A stretch of 64,000 bases of DNA from Lachnospiraceae bacterium (GCA_900770785.1 CAAGLJ010000009.1:1-64000); one strand, 5' to 3'. Counted from the first letter of the stretch, positions 25,301 to 35,956 are shown. Numbers and translations are program-made. The notes: generated by a model not told the origin, from the sequence alone.

Positions 25301-25781
25301 AGACCTTTAAATCCTGCAGCTTCCCGTAAAGACTCCCCCTCTTTCTGGAAAAGGCAAGCATCTTATCCAGTTCCTGTTCCCCTATACCATACTGCATAAA
25401 TTCCGAAAGAGCAGATTTAATCTGATGAATATAGCCCAGCTTCTTCAAATGGCTCCCCAGTACCGGTAGCTCATCCTTCACTTCCTGAGCCACTTTACGA
25501 AGCACCAGACTCTTTCCCGTATCATCCAGTACAGGAACCCTTCTCCCCCCCATCTCCTCCATAATTCGATAGGCCAGACGTCCAAAGGAAAGTACATCAA
25601 TATTCATGATCCCCCCTCTGGGATGCCCCATCACCAGATCCATCTGGGTCTGCATGGTAAACTGATCCGGTACCAGAATAAAGAAATTTCGTTCTTCTTC
25701 CATAGATCGTTTAATTATCTGTTCAAATACCCAGGTGCTCTTTCCGCTCCCAGAGCCTCCTAAAACCAGTTGAAGTGCCAT
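22374..25781 (-). CDS. addB: ATP-dependent helicase/nuclease subunit B
   Basis: 1135 residues. N-terminal Walker A LGGSGSGKS (about 7-15), a Cys near MAACAYAHFLQYG, a nuclease domain with KVMDYKSGNRQF, and a C-terminal ACTWCEFKNIC that together supply the four cysteines of the AddB 4Fe-4S clamp. AddB recognises Chi-like sites and cuts the 5' strand in the AddAB break-repair complex. ATG 25781 gives the family start MALQLVLGGSGSGKS; its AGGAGG lies 14 bases upstream, longer than usual, so the GTG at 25814 remains possible. First gene of the addBA operon. Confidence 0.95.
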   Translation of the reverse strand: MALQLVLGGSGSGKSTWVFEQIIKRSMEEERNFFILVPDQFTMQTQMDLVMGHPRGGIMNIDVLSFGRLAYRIMEEMGGRRVPVLDDTGKSLVLRKVAQEVKDELPVLGSHLKKLGYIHQIKSALSEFMQYGIGEQELDKMLAFSRKRGSLYGKLQDLKVLHKAFHAYLDERFITTEETCDRLAKQLKNSRLIKDSVVVLDGFTGFTPIQNRVIEELLRQAGEVIVTLALEPEGRQELFSLSLKTKASLEKLALEAGERIEEPVWIQTKEGRFKGSSALSHLEKQLFRIPAQSFKEETDAICIHEAPTMEEEVKQVCRQIRECLKEGYCYRDIAVISGDLEAYGSLVEEIFEQYGLPCFIDKTRGITLNPFIEYIRSALQVIVSGYSYEAMFHYLRSGIVEVEREAVDQLENYVLCFGIKGKRAWNTLFVRTPSGEDGEKKLEEINCTRQKIVEQLSFLTPGKHRVEQLVRQLYALLTANGCQEKLKVYERMFGSAGEKGKEKEYAQIYRLVMDLLDQLISLLGEEEMDWEEFSQILDAGFGEIQVGIIPQTVDQILVGDMERTRLKPVKALFFLGVNEGKIPRQTGKGGILSDLDREFLADSGQELAPTPRSQMFIQRFYLYLNVTKPSKRLFLSYARLNEEGKSMKPSYFIEVLKNMFPQLLLLEGELEEEIPRTEEEGRAVSARLLGKYRSDSLKEKEKRLLSNLLMLLKEKEKGRRWVEDLLDSAFFTYKGDRLSKETARLLYGAVVYSSVSRLEKMAACAYAHFLQYGLGLRERQEYGFEAVDMGNVYHGVLELFAEKLAEKNYTWTTFPLEEGRKLLHEALESYAIEYGNTVLFSSARNAYGLEKMERILWRTVETLQFHLQAGKFIPQSFELSFSALEDLESVTIRLNEEEKLRLGGRIDRVDTYEKGDKLYVKVMDYKSGNRQFQLAAFYHGLQLQLVIYLQAAMELQQKKHPHKEVIPGAFLYYHVADPMVEGEEALDEEEIERRIRKELKVSGVINSEEEVLKGLDNSGEARSLVIPVEYKADGSPGSRSSVMDREHMQLLLDYSRKKAGELGKRIGDGEISINPCQLKQMDACTWCEFKNICSFEEKIPGFEKRKLEEDAEEELWGRIREELEVSEASQPEERA

Positions 25782-25830
25782 TGCTTCTTTTTGTCCCTCC
25801 TGTCTTTCAGCCACTTTTGTCTATCATACC

Positions 25831-25872
25831 AAAAAAAAAGTCCTGCGACCATGAAAAAATGGCACAGAACTT
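25831..25872 (-). terminator. Rho-independent terminator after the uracil permease gene
   Basis: Leftward transcript: AAGTTCTG with CAGGACTT plus an inner CCAT/ATGG stem and a U-rich loop, then nine Us. Ends 12-50 bases after the permease stop and isolates it from addBA. Confidence 0.85.
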
Positions 25873-25883
25873 TTCTTAACACT

Positions 25884-27227
25884 CTATACTTCAAAATTCA
25901 CCCCTGTATCATCCGGCGTATCTTCATTGTAAGAATAATCCTTACCAGGTAAAACTGCATTTAAAATGACACCCGCTAAAGAACCGGTAGCCAGACCGGA
26001 AAGGCTGATGGTTGTCGCTTTGATGGAAAAGGTAATGGCTCCCAGAGATGAGTAATTGATACCTATGGATAAGACCAGAATCAATGCGGCAATAATTACA
26101 TTGCGGTTTTTGGTAAAATCCACGTGAGTCTCCACAATATTGCGTACGCCTACTGCGGAAATCATACCGTAAAGCACCAGAGAAACGCCTCCCATAGTCG
26201 CCGCCGGCATACAGCTAATCAATGCGGCAATTTTCGGACAGAAGGAAAAAATAATGGCAAAAACGGCTGCCAGACGGATAACCAGTGGATCATAAACTCT
26301 GGTCAGAGTCAGCACTCCCGTATTTTCTCCATAGGTAGTATTGGCAGGTCCTCCAAACAGGGACGCCAGCATGGTTGCCGCACCATCCCCAAAAAGGGTT
26401 CTGTGTAAACCGGGGTCTTTCATATAGTTCACTCCTACCGTAGAAGAAATAGCGGAAATATCTCCAATATGCTCTACCATAGTAGCCAGGGCGATGGGCA
26501 TAATAGTAATCGCGGAAGTAATCAAAAGTGAAGTATCCGCCCCCGGAAAAAGTCCGAAAACGGTTCTGCTCCATTCAATGGGAGAACCGATCCAGGCTGC
26601 TTCGGCGACTGCTGTAAAATCTACCTTTCCCATGGCAGCTGCTGTCACATAGGAAACCACTACTCCTAAAAGGATAGGGATAATTTTTACCATACCCTTT
26701 CCCCAGACATTGCATACCACGATCACGCCAATAGCCACCAGTGCAATAAACCAGTCTGCAGAGCAGTTATCGATGGCAGACTGGGACAGGTTCAGACCAA
26801 TGGCAATAATAATTGGACCGGTTACAATCGGTGGAAAAAATTTCATAACTTTATTAGAACCAAAGACTTTAATCAGCGCAGATAGAATAAAATACAGGAT
26901 ACCCGAACAGGCCACACCGAAACAGGCATAGGGTAAAAGCTCCACTTCCTTATTCGGGGCAATGGCCCAATATCCTGCTAAAAAGGCAAAGGATGAGCCT
27001 AAGAAGGCAGGCACCTTTCCTTTTGCCAGCAGATGGAACAGGAGGGTTCCCAGACCGGCAAACAGCAGGGTTGTGGAAACACTCAAGCCGGTCAATACAG
27101 GAACCAGTACGGTTGCACCAAACATGGCAAACATATGCTGTGCCCCCAGGAGCAGGGTACGGGAAAGCCCCAGTTTTTTTGCATCAAAAATGGCCTCATG
27201 GCCAATACTGAATTTTTCTTTACTCAT
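25884..27227 (-). CDS. uraA: Uracil/xanthine permease (NCS2 family)
   Basis: 447 residues, a polytopic NCS2 transporter. The TM3 signature LGSSFAFLAG (half-helix with binding residues), the TM8 block IMPIALATMVEHIGDISAIS with the conserved Glu, and the TM10 segment GGPANTTYGENTGVLTLTRV match UraA-type uracil permeases; xanthine or guanine cannot be excluded. AAAGGAGG lies 5 bases before ATG 27227. It is the second gene after a TetR regulator gene (22 bp gap), an unusual partner, since pyrimidine permeases are more often next to pyr genes. Confidence 0.9.
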   Translation of the reverse strand: MSKEKFSIGHEAIFDAKKLGLSRTLLLGAQHMFAMFGATVLVPVLTGLSVSTTLLFAGLGTLLFHLLAKGKVPAFLGSSFAFLAGYWAIAPNKEVELLPYACFGVACSGILYFILSALIKVFGSNKVMKFFPPIVTGPIIIAIGLNLSQSAIDNCSADWFIALVAIGVIVVCNVWGKGMVKIIPILLGVVVSYVTAAAMGKVDFTAVAEAAWIGSPIEWSRTVFGLFPGADTSLLITSAITIMPIALATMVEHIGDISAISSTVGVNYMKDPGLHRTLFGDGAATMLASLFGGPANTTYGENTGVLTLTRVYDPLVIRLAAVFAIIFSFCPKIAALISCMPAATMGGVSLVLYGMISAVGVRNIVETHVDFTKNRNVIIAALILVLSIGINYSSLGAITFSIKATTISLSGLATGSLAGVILNAVLPGKDYSYNEDTPDDTGVNFEV

Positions 27228-27249
27228 CACTTCCTCCTTTAAAAAGGGG

Positions 27250-27849
27250 CTATTTACATAGCCCCTCCAGTAAATTCAAATACGTACATATCTGTACGTG
27301 CATCATCTCCGGCTGAATGGTATCCAGAGCCAGATTTTCCGCAAGAATTCCTTTTTTCACATATTTAAACATATCTTTTATCCGGCTTAAGGAAATTCCT
27401 TCCCTTACCGAGCTTTGTTCAGCCTGGTCATAATACTTATCTACCTGGGAAAAATAAGCTGTTTTCTGCTCTTCACTTTCTTCCAGTGCCTCCAGACAGA
27501 TTTCTGTAGAAGCCTTTTCCAAAAAGGCCTGCATATAGGGATAATTCTTCAGCACTCCCAGCGACGCATCCTCCAGCTGTTTTGCTATCACAAAAAAGTC
27601 TCTTTCTTCCTTATCGATTTTTCTGGACATCTCCAACAGTAGAAAACGTACACTGTAGTCCATTAAAAATACGTACATTCCTACTTTGTTATCAAAATAA
27701 TGGAACAGCAGACCTTTACTGATTGCTGCTTCTTTCACAATCTCATCAGTGGTCGCATGACGGTATCCGTATTTGGCAAAAGTCTTTAATCCGGCATTGA
27801 GCATCCTGTCCTGTTTTTCCCGCTTTAAATCAAAAAACTTATCGTTCAT
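27250..27849 (-). CDS. TetR family regulator
   Basis: 199 residues. The N-terminal DNA-binding domain is typical: MLNAGLKTFAKYGYRHATTD, EIVKEAAISKGLLFHYF and the helix-4 DNKVGMYVFLMDYS. The C-terminal domain (50-199) resembles TetR_N-plus-generic ligand domains seen in Clostridia. It is co-transcribed with the permease gene downstream and probably controls this pair by autorepression, with a purine/pyrimidine or unrelated effector. The ribosome site (AGAGGTG) is weak. Confidence 0.85.
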   Translation of the reverse strand: MNDKFFDLKREKQDRMLNAGLKTFAKYGYRHATTDEIVKEAAISKGLLFHYFDNKVGMYVFLMDYSVRFLLLEMSRKIDKEERDFFVIAKQLEDASLGVLKNYPYMQAFLEKASTEICLEALEESEEQKTAYFSQVDKYYDQAEQSSVREGISLSRIKDMFKYVKKGILAENLALDTIQPEMMHVQICTYLNLLEGLCK

Positions 27850-27902
27850 CTTTTTGCCGCACCTCTCGCATCCTTACCCGATTGACCGCATTAGTCTACC
27901 CC

Positions 27903-27931
27903 AGCATATCATATTTTCCGACTATCTTCAA
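27903..27931 (-). promoter_or_regulatory. Promoter of the TetR-permease unit
   Basis: TTGAAG (27926-27931), 17 bases, TATGCT (27903-27908), reading leftward into the regulator gene. An imperfect GAC/GTC dyad lies around 27880-27897 near the start point. Confidence 0.55.
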
Positions 27932-27945
27932 CTGAAATCAGCCTT

Positions 27946-28689
27946 CTATTCCTCTTTAACCCCCGCTTCCTTCATACGTTCAACCAATACTTCCTTTACG
28001 TCTCTTGCCTTATCCTTTACCCTGTTGTTACAAAACTGTGAGGTAATCAGCTTGGATAAGAGTTTGGAAGAAACCGTATAGTCTTCACATTCCATAGCCA
28101 GTACTGCAAGTAAATAATCCACCGTATTCTCATCCATTCCGCAAATGGGGAAATCTTCACTTTGTACCGCCTTGGTAAAATGTTCATAGGCTTTCTTAAG
28201 ATAATCCGTTTCCATTGCTTCCGCTTTGGCAACCAGTTCTTCCCTTACCGGCTCCTGGGCTTCCAGGCTCTCCTTATAGCTGCGGCAAAGCCAGCCGGCC
28301 TTAAGGCAGATGTATGCTCCTTCGCTGGCCTTGGCCATTTTTACCACTGCATTGGCATAGGCCACGTTATAACGTGTTAACGCCTGCTCGTAGGTGAATT
28401 CCTCTCCTTCATCATTCAAAGGCTTAAAATTGGGGGTAATCTTTTCCGTAATATACTTCTGCTGTACTGTTGTCACGCTTTCAAAAAATTTAGTCAGAGC
28501 AGCATAACCGCAATTCTGGCATAAAAGGACTTCGTATTTAAGCGGTTCAACCCCATCAAATACATTCCTTAAATCCATATCCGTACGCAATAGCTTTGCC
28601 CTGCCGCTCTTTACGGTTTTTCCTATTACCACACTGTCACATACAGGACAGGTATATTTTTTGTCAAAAAGTTTCTCTGCTTCGCTCAT
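27946..28689 (-). CDS. DUF2225 family protein
   Basis: 247 residues. Two CxxC pairs at the N-terminus, CPVCDS (about 14-19) and CQNCGY (about 57-62), form a likely zinc ribbon; the rest is helical with TPR-like spacing (for example AYEHFTKAVQSEDFP). This matches DUF2225, a Clostridia/Bacillus family of unknown function. It is the last gene in the leftward run guaB-deoC-glnS-DUF2225, about 30 bp after glnS. AGAGGG precedes the ATG. Confidence 0.85.
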   Translation of the reverse strand: MSEAEKLFDKKYTCPVCDSVVIGKTVKSGRAKLLRTDMDLRNVFDGVEPLKYEVLLCQNCGYAALTKFFESVTTVQQKYITEKITPNFKPLNDEGEEFTYEQALTRYNVAYANAVVKMAKASEGAYICLKAGWLCRSYKESLEAQEPVREELVAKAEAMETDYLKKAYEHFTKAVQSEDFPICGMDENTVDYLLAVLAMECEDYTVSSKLLSKLITSQFCNNRVKDKARDVKEVLVERMKEAGVKEE

Positions 28690-28719
28690 TTGTTTGTACC
28701 CTCTTTTCCTTTGTAATTT

Positions 28720-30429
28720 TTAGTCCTTTTTTGGTAATACGAAGGAGCTCTTCAAAGATACAATCCGGTTGAATACCGGTGCATCCGGTTTGGAGTCCCT
28801 GCTGTCCACACAAAAATACCCCTGGCGGACAAACTGAAAGCTGTCATAGGCCTTTGCATCTCTTACCGCAGGCTCTATACGGCATTCCTTCAAAACGGTC
28901 ATGGAATCAGGATTCAGATTCAGGCTGCCATCCTCGTTATATACCCCTTTTTCTTCATCAATAATGTTTTCGTAAAGTCTTACCTCTGCCTTAACCGCTT
29001 CCTTTGCCGGTACCCAGTGAATGGTTCCCTTAACCTTTCTTCCGGTAAAGCCGCTGCCGCTTCTGGTCTCGGGATCGTAGGTGCAGTGTACCTCGACCAC
29101 TTTTCCGTTTTCATCCTTTACACAACCGGTACAGGTAACAAAATAAGCGTACATCAGACGTACTTCATTACCGGGATAAAGGCGGAAATATTTCTTAGGC
29201 GGTTCCTCCATAAAGTCCTCGCGGTCAATATAAAGCTCTTTTCCAAAGGGAACCTGACGCACTCCCAATTCCTCATTTTCCAGGTTATTGGGCACTTCAA
29301 GCATCTCCGTCTGATCCTCCGGGTAATTATCAATAATCAGCTTAATGGGATCAAGAGCTGCCATCACTCTGGCTTTCTTCAGTTTCAGATCCTCACGAAT
29401 ACAGTATTCCAGCATGGAGTAATCTACGGAAGAGTTGCTTTTGCTGACTCCACAAAGTTCCACAAACATCTTAATGGATTCCGGTGTAAAGCCCCGTCTT
29501 CTTAAGGCTGCAATAGATACCAGTCTGGGATCATCCCAGCCGTCTACGATGCCCTCCTCCACCAGCTTTTTGATATAACGTTTGCCCGTTACCACATTGG
29601 TCAGATACAGCTTGGCAAACTCAATCTGTTTAGGAGGATGAGGATATTCCAGTTCCCTTACCACCCAGTCATACAGGGGTCTGTGATCCTCAAATTCCAG
29701 AGTGCAGATGGAATGCGTAATCCCTTCAATAGCGTCCTCAATTGGATGGGCATAATCATACATGGGATAAATGACCCATTTATCCCCGGTATTATGGTGG
29801 GTCATATGGGCCACGCGGTAGATGACCGGATCACGCATATTCATATTAGGAGAATTCATATCGATTCTGGCTCTTAAAACCTTCTCTCCATCTTTAAACT
29901 TATCGTTCTTCATATCTTCAAACAGCTGGAGATTTTCTTCGATGCTTCTTAAGGCTCCTGGATCCTCCTTTCCCGGTTCCGTCAGGGTTCCTCTGTATTC
30001 TTTGATTTGCTGGGCAGACAAATCAGAAACATAGGCCTTACCCTTTTTGATCAGCTTAACCGCTCCCTCGTACATTTCCTGAAAATAATCGGAGGCAAAA
30101 AACAGTCTGTCTTCCCAATCTGCTCCCAGCCACTCGATATCCTTCTTAATGGACTCAACAAATTCAATTCGTTCTTTCGTCGGATTTGTATCGTCAAAAC
30201 GCATATTGAACTTGCCGTTATACTTCTGTGCCAGGCCATAGTTCAATAAGATACTCTTGGCATGACCGATATGCAGATAGCCATTAGGCTCCGGTGGAAA
30301 GCGGGTATGCACAGTATCATAAACGCCCTCTGCCAGATCCCTGTCAATAATCTGTTCGATAAAATTTCTGGAAACCACTTCCTTTTGTGTTTCCGCCTTC
30401 TCTGTCTTTTCCATGCTTTCGCTACTCAT
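28720..30429 (-). CDS. glnS: Glutaminyl-tRNA synthetase
   Basis: 569 residues, class I synthetase charging tRNA-Gln. HIGH-type motif in [15 protein letters not shown] (about 45-60), the [11 protein letters not shown] block, and a KMSKS-like VSKSN site near 315 are present; the C-terminal anticodon-binding beta-barrels are complete. Many Firmicutes use GatCAB and lack GlnS, so its presence is a mild taxonomic hint toward Lachnospiraceae-type Clostridia. AAGGA lies 12 bases before the ATG. deoC is 18 bp upstream on the same strand. Confidence 0.95.
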   Translation of the reverse strand: MSSESMEKTEKAETQKEVVSRNFIEQIIDRDLAEGVYDTVHTRFPPEPNGYLHIGHAKSILLNYGLAQKYNGKFNMRFDDTNPTKERIEFVESIKKDIEWLGADWEDRLFFASDYFQEMYEGAVKLIKKGKAYVSDLSAQQIKEYRGTLTEPGKEDPGALRSIEENLQLFEDMKNDKFKDGEKVLRARIDMNSPNMNMRDPVIYRVAHMTHHNTGDKWVIYPMYDYAHPIEDAIEGITHSICTLEFEDHRPLYDWVVRELEYPHPPKQIEFAKLYLTNVVTGKRYIKKLVEEGIVDGWDDPRLVSIAALRRRGFTPESIKMFVELCGVSKSNSSVDYSMLEYCIREDLKLKKARVMAALDPIKLIIDNYPEDQTEMLEVPNNLENEELGVRQVPFGKELYIDREDFMEEPPKKYFRLYPGNEVRLMYAYFVTCTGCVKDENGKVVEVHCTYDPETRSGSGFTGRKVKGTIHWVPAKEAVKAEVRLYENIIDEEKGVYNEDGSLNLNPDSMTVLKECRIEPAVRDAKAYDSFQFVRQGYFCVDSRDSKPDAPVFNRIVSLKSSFVLPKKD

Positions 30430-30447
30430 AAATCGTTCATTTCCTTT

Positions 30448-31116
30448 TTAATAGTTATCCGTTTTTCTGCTCTTAATCAGGATATCCACTGCCGAGCTGG
30501 TTCCCAGGCGATCACAGCCCATGGCAATAAAGCTCTCCAGGTCGTCTTTGGTGCGGATACCTCCTGCTGCCTTTATCTTCACTCCAGGTCCAATATATTC
30601 CTTCAACAGTTTAATGTTTTCCCTGGTTGCTCCCTCAGTACCAAAGCCGGTAGAGGTCTTAATATAGTCTGCCTTTGCCTGGGTTACTGCATGGCACATG
30701 GCTATAATCTCATCCTGGGTCAAATAGCAGGTTTCAATAATCACCTTAAGAATATGGTTTCCGGCTGCCTTTTTTAAAGCTTTGATTTCTTCTTCCACCT
30801 TCTGATAATCCCCGTTCTTTACGTCGGAAATATTGATTACCATATCGATTTCACCGGCACCATCCTCCAGAGCCTTTCTAACCTCTTCCACCTTGGCCTC
30901 AGTAGTACTGTAGCCCAGAGGAAAACCCACTACGGTACAGACATTGATATGCTCTTTATAGACATCCTTAATTCTTTTGATATAGCAAGGAGGCACACAG
31001 ACGGATGCTGTTTTATACCGGATAGCCTCCTCACAGAGTCTCTGAATATCCTCCCAGGTGGCAAAAGGCTTCAACTGGGTATGGTCTACATGTCCAAAAA
31101 TCATCTCATTAGTCAT
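30448..31116 (-). CDS. deoC: Deoxyribose-phosphate aldolase
   Basis: 222 residues, TIM-barrel class I aldolase cleaving 2-deoxyribose 5-phosphate to glyceraldehyde 3-phosphate and acetaldehyde. The Schiff-base lysine is in YIKTSTGFG, with the supporting lysine in IKAAGGIRT and the catalytic Asp in EIDMVIN. It lies between guaB and glnS, away from the usual deo/pup nucleoside genes. AAGGAGG precedes the ATG. A small AGGGGG/CCCCCT hairpin lies in the 49-bp gap after guaB. Confidence 0.94.
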   Translation of the reverse strand: MTNEMIFGHVDHTQLKPFATWEDIQRLCEEAIRYKTASVCVPPCYIKRIKDVYKEHINVCTVVGFPLGYSTTEAKVEEVRKALEDGAGEIDMVINISDVKNGDYQKVEEEIKALKKAAGNHILKVIIETCYLTQDEIIAMCHAVTQAKADYIKTSTGFGTEGATRENIKLLKEYIGPGVKIKAAGGIRTKDDLESFIAMGCDRLGTSSAVDILIKSRKTDNY

Positions 31117-31165
31117 TTTTACCTCCTTCCAGGGGGCTGCCCCCTACTCCTTTTCTTCTTTTCCC

Positions 31166-32668
<1,503 letters not shown>

Positions 32669-32700
32669 TTAAGACCATGTGAAACCTGAATATTTGAAAG

Positions 32701-32729
32701 ATTTTATCAAATGCTTATCTCCATGTCAA
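32701..32729 (-). promoter_or_regulatory. Sigma-A promoter of the guaB operon
   Basis: TTGACA (32724-32729), 17 bases, TAAAAT (32701-32706), reading leftward into guaB. Confidence 0.8.
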
Positions 32730-32767
32730 TGGTAATAACCTACTTAAAATTTGTCTATTTTTCCTTT

Positions 32768-33271
32768 CTAATAGGTAAAAACTTTACGGGGTGCCACTCC
32801 CTGGATGATTTTTACCAGCTCCTCACCAGGCTCCAGAATCAGCTGGCGGTCATTCATGCAGAGCATGTATCTGCTTTCCGGCTGCTTAACCTCCCCGCTG
32901 CTGTAATCAGCAGGCTTCTGATTTTGATTTCGGTTACGATAGCCATCCAGCTGATGGGATCCTATCGGTGCCATTATCTCCATTTGAAGCAGATCCAGAG
33001 TCTCCATTCTCTTTCGTCTGGCCTTCCCCAGAATACGGTCAATCTGCAGTTCCCTATCCACATAGGTATACTCATATTCTACTGAGGTATACATTCCCAG
33101 AAAATAGGCGGCTGCACCACAGACAAGGGCAATTACCAAAGCTGCAGCAAAACCCATAATCGCCAGGAGGGCAAATATACCGGTGAACAGGGCAGCAACC
33201 AGCCCGGCGATTCTAAGCACCGTACTCGTCTTTCTCTTTACCATAACCTCAATATATGTTTCATTAATCAT
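32768..33271 (-). CDS. DUF6106-like small membrane protein
   Basis: 167 residues: a short N-terminal segment MINETYIEVMVKRKTS, two adjacent membrane helices (about 18-60), then a cytoplasmic beta-rich domain containing EYEYTYVDRELQIDRILGK and ending GVAPRKVFTY. The order and the last motif match the DUF6106 family of Clostridia, from memory; its function is unknown. It is monocistronic with AGGACAAA before the ATG, and sits just upstream of the guaB promoter. Confidence 0.72.
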   Translation of the reverse strand: MINETYIEVMVKRKTSTVLRIAGLVAALFTGIFALLAIMGFAAALVIALVCGAAAYFLGMYTSVEYEYTYVDRELQIDRILGKARRKRMETLDLLQMEIMAPIGSHQLDGYRNRNQNQKPADYSSGEVKQPESRYMLCMNDRQLILEPGEELVKIIQGVAPRKVFTY

Positions 33272-33431
33272 TTTGTCCTCCCAATCCGCTGCTTATACAA
33301 CCTTTTGTCAACAGTACACTCCATTCTCTCCTGCAAACAAATCTATTACTTCCAGTTTAGTACATTACAGTAAAAGTTTCAACGAAAGAATGAGGTTTAT
33401 AGTTTTTTAATATTCTTTAATCTTCCCTTTA

Positions 33432-33460
33432 TTGACACCCCTTCTCTACACGCTTATCAT
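33432..33460 (+). promoter_or_regulatory. Promoter of the membrane-anchored protein gene at 33.5 kb
   Basis: TTGACA (33432-33437), 17 bases, TATCAT (33455-33460), about 27 bases ahead of the ATG. Confidence 0.75.
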
Positions 33461-33493
33461 GAAAACAATAAGGAAATACCGGGGAGATTTGTT

Positions 33494-34183
33494 ATGCAAA
33501 ATACGGATTCCATGAAAGATGAGATTCGCCTTCAAAGAGAAAAACTGAATGGACAGCCATTTCATAAAAAATGGGAATACTACTGGGGTTATTATAAGGT
33601 TCCCGCCATCATTATCCTACTGGCCGCCTGTATGGTAGGCAGTATTTTTCATACTATACTGACCCGGAAGGAAACGGTACTGTCCGTCGCCTATATCAAC
33701 GCCTTTCCCAATGTGGATGATACACAGTTTATGAGCGGTTTTAATTCCTATTTAGGAATTAATTCAGGAAAACAGGATACCTCTCTGGATTCCGGTTTTT
33801 ATCTCAGTGATAATCCAAACAATCCTTATGCCGCCACCTATGCACAGAAGCTTTCCGCTATGGCTATGGCCGGGAAGCTGGATGTGGCAGTGGCCGACGA
33901 ATATTACTTTGCAAGCTATGCCAATCAGGGCTTTTTTCAGGATTTAACTCCCCTTTTATCCGAAGCGCAGATGGTACAATATCAGGATTCTTTCTATTAT
34001 TGTGATTTACCCGATGATAATATCCCACAGGCTGTTCCTGTGGGAATTAACGTTACCAATGCTTCCCGTATTCTGGAAACCGCCAGTTATCCCAATACCA
34101 TTGCCTACTATGGCATTGTCGCCGGAAGTCAGTATACAGACAATGCACTTTCCTTTTTATCCTATCTGGAGTCTGCACCTTAA
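33494..34183 (+). CDS. Membrane-anchored protein with exported solute-binding-like domain
   Basis: 229 residues, family not recognised. A charged cytoplasmic N-terminus (KDEIRLQREKLN) is followed by one membrane helix (about 36-55, VPAIIILLAACMVGSIFHTI) and an exported domain with the feel of a periplasmic-binding fold, including the Ala-rich KLSAMAMAGKLDVAVADEYYF and the late GINVTNASRILE. This resembles small Clostridia proteins of unknown function. GGGGAG lies 7 bases before the ATG. It stands alone between its own promoter and a terminator that overlaps its stop codon. Confidence 0.7.
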   Translation: MQNTDSMKDEIRLQREKLNGQPFHKKWEYYWGYYKVPAIIILLAACMVGSIFHTILTRKETVLSVAYINAFPNVDDTQFMSGFNSYLGINSGKQDTSLDSGFYLSDNPNNPYAATYAQKLSAMAMAGKLDVAVADEYYFASYANQGFFQDLTPLLSEAQMVQYQDSFYYCDLPDDNIPQAVPVGINVTNASRILETASYPNTIAYYGIVAGSQYTDNALSFLSYLESAP

Positions 34184-34195
34184 AGTGCAGACTCC
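34168..34195. terminator. Perfect 11-bp stem-loop across the stop codon
   Basis: GGAGTCTGCAC (34168-34178) pairs with GTGCAGACTCC (34185-34195), 6-base loop that contains the TAA. The following CTATTTCG is a weak T-run, so termination in the plus direction is probable but not certain; it may also serve the convergent gene. Confidence 0.6.
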
Positions 34196-34223
34196 TATTT
34201 CGTTCGGCCTCGTCTTATGCCAA

Positions 34224-35930
34224 TCACAAGACTTCCCGGCTGCCGATCAATACCTGCTTCCCTTGAAAGGCAAAGCCGTAGCTGCGGATACGCTCCTTGG
34301 GAATACCGCGGGCCATAAGCCCGGCGGCATACCCTTTTTTCTCAAGCTGCTCCAACGCTGCCTCTATGGTATCCTCCAGGCTCTTCTCTCTTCTGGGATT
34401 ATGAACCTTAAATTCCAGCAGGATGGCATCCTCTGTTTCTCCCTTTGGCTCCAGCAGCACATCATATCGTCCAAACCCACTCTCCCGATTGGAGGTAAGC
34501 ACATACCTCCCCTGTAAATCCACTAAAAGCCCCAGCACAAAGCCGTGGTAAAACCTCTCCGGTTCCTCCCCTGAGGGCCTTCGTCCGGTGTCAAAGTAAC
34601 TGAAGGTGTTTAAGGCTACCCGGTTCATATACGCATTCATGGCCTCCAGGTCATCCTCCAGCATGGCCTGGACAAAATCGTTATAATCCTCTCTGGATTT
34701 GGCGAACCAGCGTCTGATCATTCCCTCAAACATCCGCTCCACCTCATAATTGGTCAGATTCAGCTCATACAGCTGCTCCTGCCCCGGCCCCAGAAGCTCC
34801 AGCCGGTCATAGGACAATACCTTCAGATAACCGCAGGCTAGAAACAGGCTCCAGATGGCCTCCTCGCTGCTGTCCAGCTGGTCATAGACGATCTGCTCAT
34901 CAATAGACGTTCTTATCTGTTCTCCTTTAAGCAGCCCTTCAAACTTTTCCTTCACCCTCCGGCTGCCTTCCCGAATCAGCTTGCTGACCAGGCTGTTAGA
35001 GCTGGTATTGGCCCAGTAGGTGGCAAAATTTCCCTTATCCAGAAAATTCAGAATAGACCAGGGGTTATAGATATCCTTGTGGGTTCCAAAGATAAAGCCG
35101 TCATACCACCGCCGCACTTCCTCCTGTTTTTCCCAATGTCCACACTCTTTAAGGGCAGCAAATACCTCCTCCTGGGTAAAGCCAAAGGCTGTAGCATATT
35201 TATCTGATGTGGCGGTCACCACCTCAAGATTGTTCAAATCGGAGAAGATAGACTCCTTACTGACCCGGGTAATGCCCGTCATGATGGCCCGCTCCAGCCA
35301 GGGGTTGGTTTTGAAGGTGGAATTGAACAGCCCCCGGATAAAGCCTGCCAATTCCTCCCAGTAGCCCCCCACATAGGCCTCCTGCATGGGAGTGTCATAT
35401 TCGTCTAACAGAATAATGACCTTTTTTCCATAATAGCGGCAAAGAAAGTCGGATAACTGGTATAATGCAAGAGGTGCATCCTGCTCGCCCATATCCGCTG
35501 CCATACGTTTAAAATAATCCTTCTCCGCATTTGACAGCAGCTTGCTCTCCAGCAGAAAGAACGCCTTTTCATACTGTTTCATCAAAAGCTGACGAATCCG
35601 ATAGCTTGTGGTTTCAAAATCCCTTTCTTTCACCACAGCAAAGGACAGACTAATCACCGGATAGCTTCCCTGCAGCTTCCGGTATTTTTCCTCCTTCCAG
35701 ATGGAAAGCCCCTCAAACAGTCCTCCCTGTCCGGCATGGTCTATGGAAAAGAAGTTCTCCATCATACTCATGTTCAGGGTCTTCCCAAACCGTCGGGGGC
35801 GGGCAATCAGGGTCACGCTGTCCCCACTCTCCCACCATTCCCGGATAAAGTCGGTTTTATCCACATAAAAATACTGCTTCTCGATTAAATCTCTGAAATC
35901 CTGTATCCCTATCCCTACCGTTCTTGCCAT
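34224..35930 (-). CDS. AAA-ATPase-like protein with C-terminal PD-(D/E)XK nuclease domain
   Basis: 568 residues of the paired AAA-ATPase-like/PDDEXK_9 type. N-terminal: IGIQDFRDLIEKQYFYVDKT, a P-loop variant in ARPRRFGKTLNMSMM (about 45-60) and a Walker B-like VIILLDEYDTP. C-terminal: a PD-(D/E)XK core in AILLEFKVHNPRREKSLEDT. This family is frequent and often multi-copy in gut Bacteroidetes and Clostridia and has no proven function; roles in mobile-element biology or defence are proposed. The start was set at ATG 35930, with GGGAGG 5 bases upstream, not 35969. Base composition is noticeably higher in GC than its neighbours, consistent with transfer. One copy of a 44-bp repeat lies just upstream. 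Confidence 0.85.
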   Translation of the reverse strand: MARTVGIGIQDFRDLIEKQYFYVDKTDFIREWWESGDSVTLIARPRRFGKTLNMSMMENFFSIDHAGQGGLFEGLSIWKEEKYRKLQGSYPVISLSFAVVKERDFETTSYRIRQLLMKQYEKAFFLLESKLLSNAEKDYFKRMAADMGEQDAPLALYQLSDFLCRYYGKKVIILLDEYDTPMQEAYVGGYWEELAGFIRGLFNSTFKTNPWLERAIMTGITRVSKESIFSDLNNLEVVTATSDKYATAFGFTQEEVFAALKECGHWEKQEEVRRWYDGFIFGTHKDIYNPWSILNFLDKGNFATYWANTSSNSLVSKLIREGSRRVKEKFEGLLKGEQIRTSIDEQIVYDQLDSSEEAIWSLFLACGYLKVLSYDRLELLGPGQEQLYELNLTNYEVERMFEGMIRRWFAKSREDYNDFVQAMLEDDLEAMNAYMNRVALNTFSYFDTGRRPSGEEPERFYHGFVLGLLVDLQGRYVLTSNRESGFGRYDVLLEPKGETEDAILLEFKVHNPRREKSLEDTIEAALEQLEKKGYAAGLMARGIPKERIRSYGFAFQGKQVLIGSREVL

Positions 35931-35956
35931 AGCAGCCTCCCAAGTCTCATAAAAAA

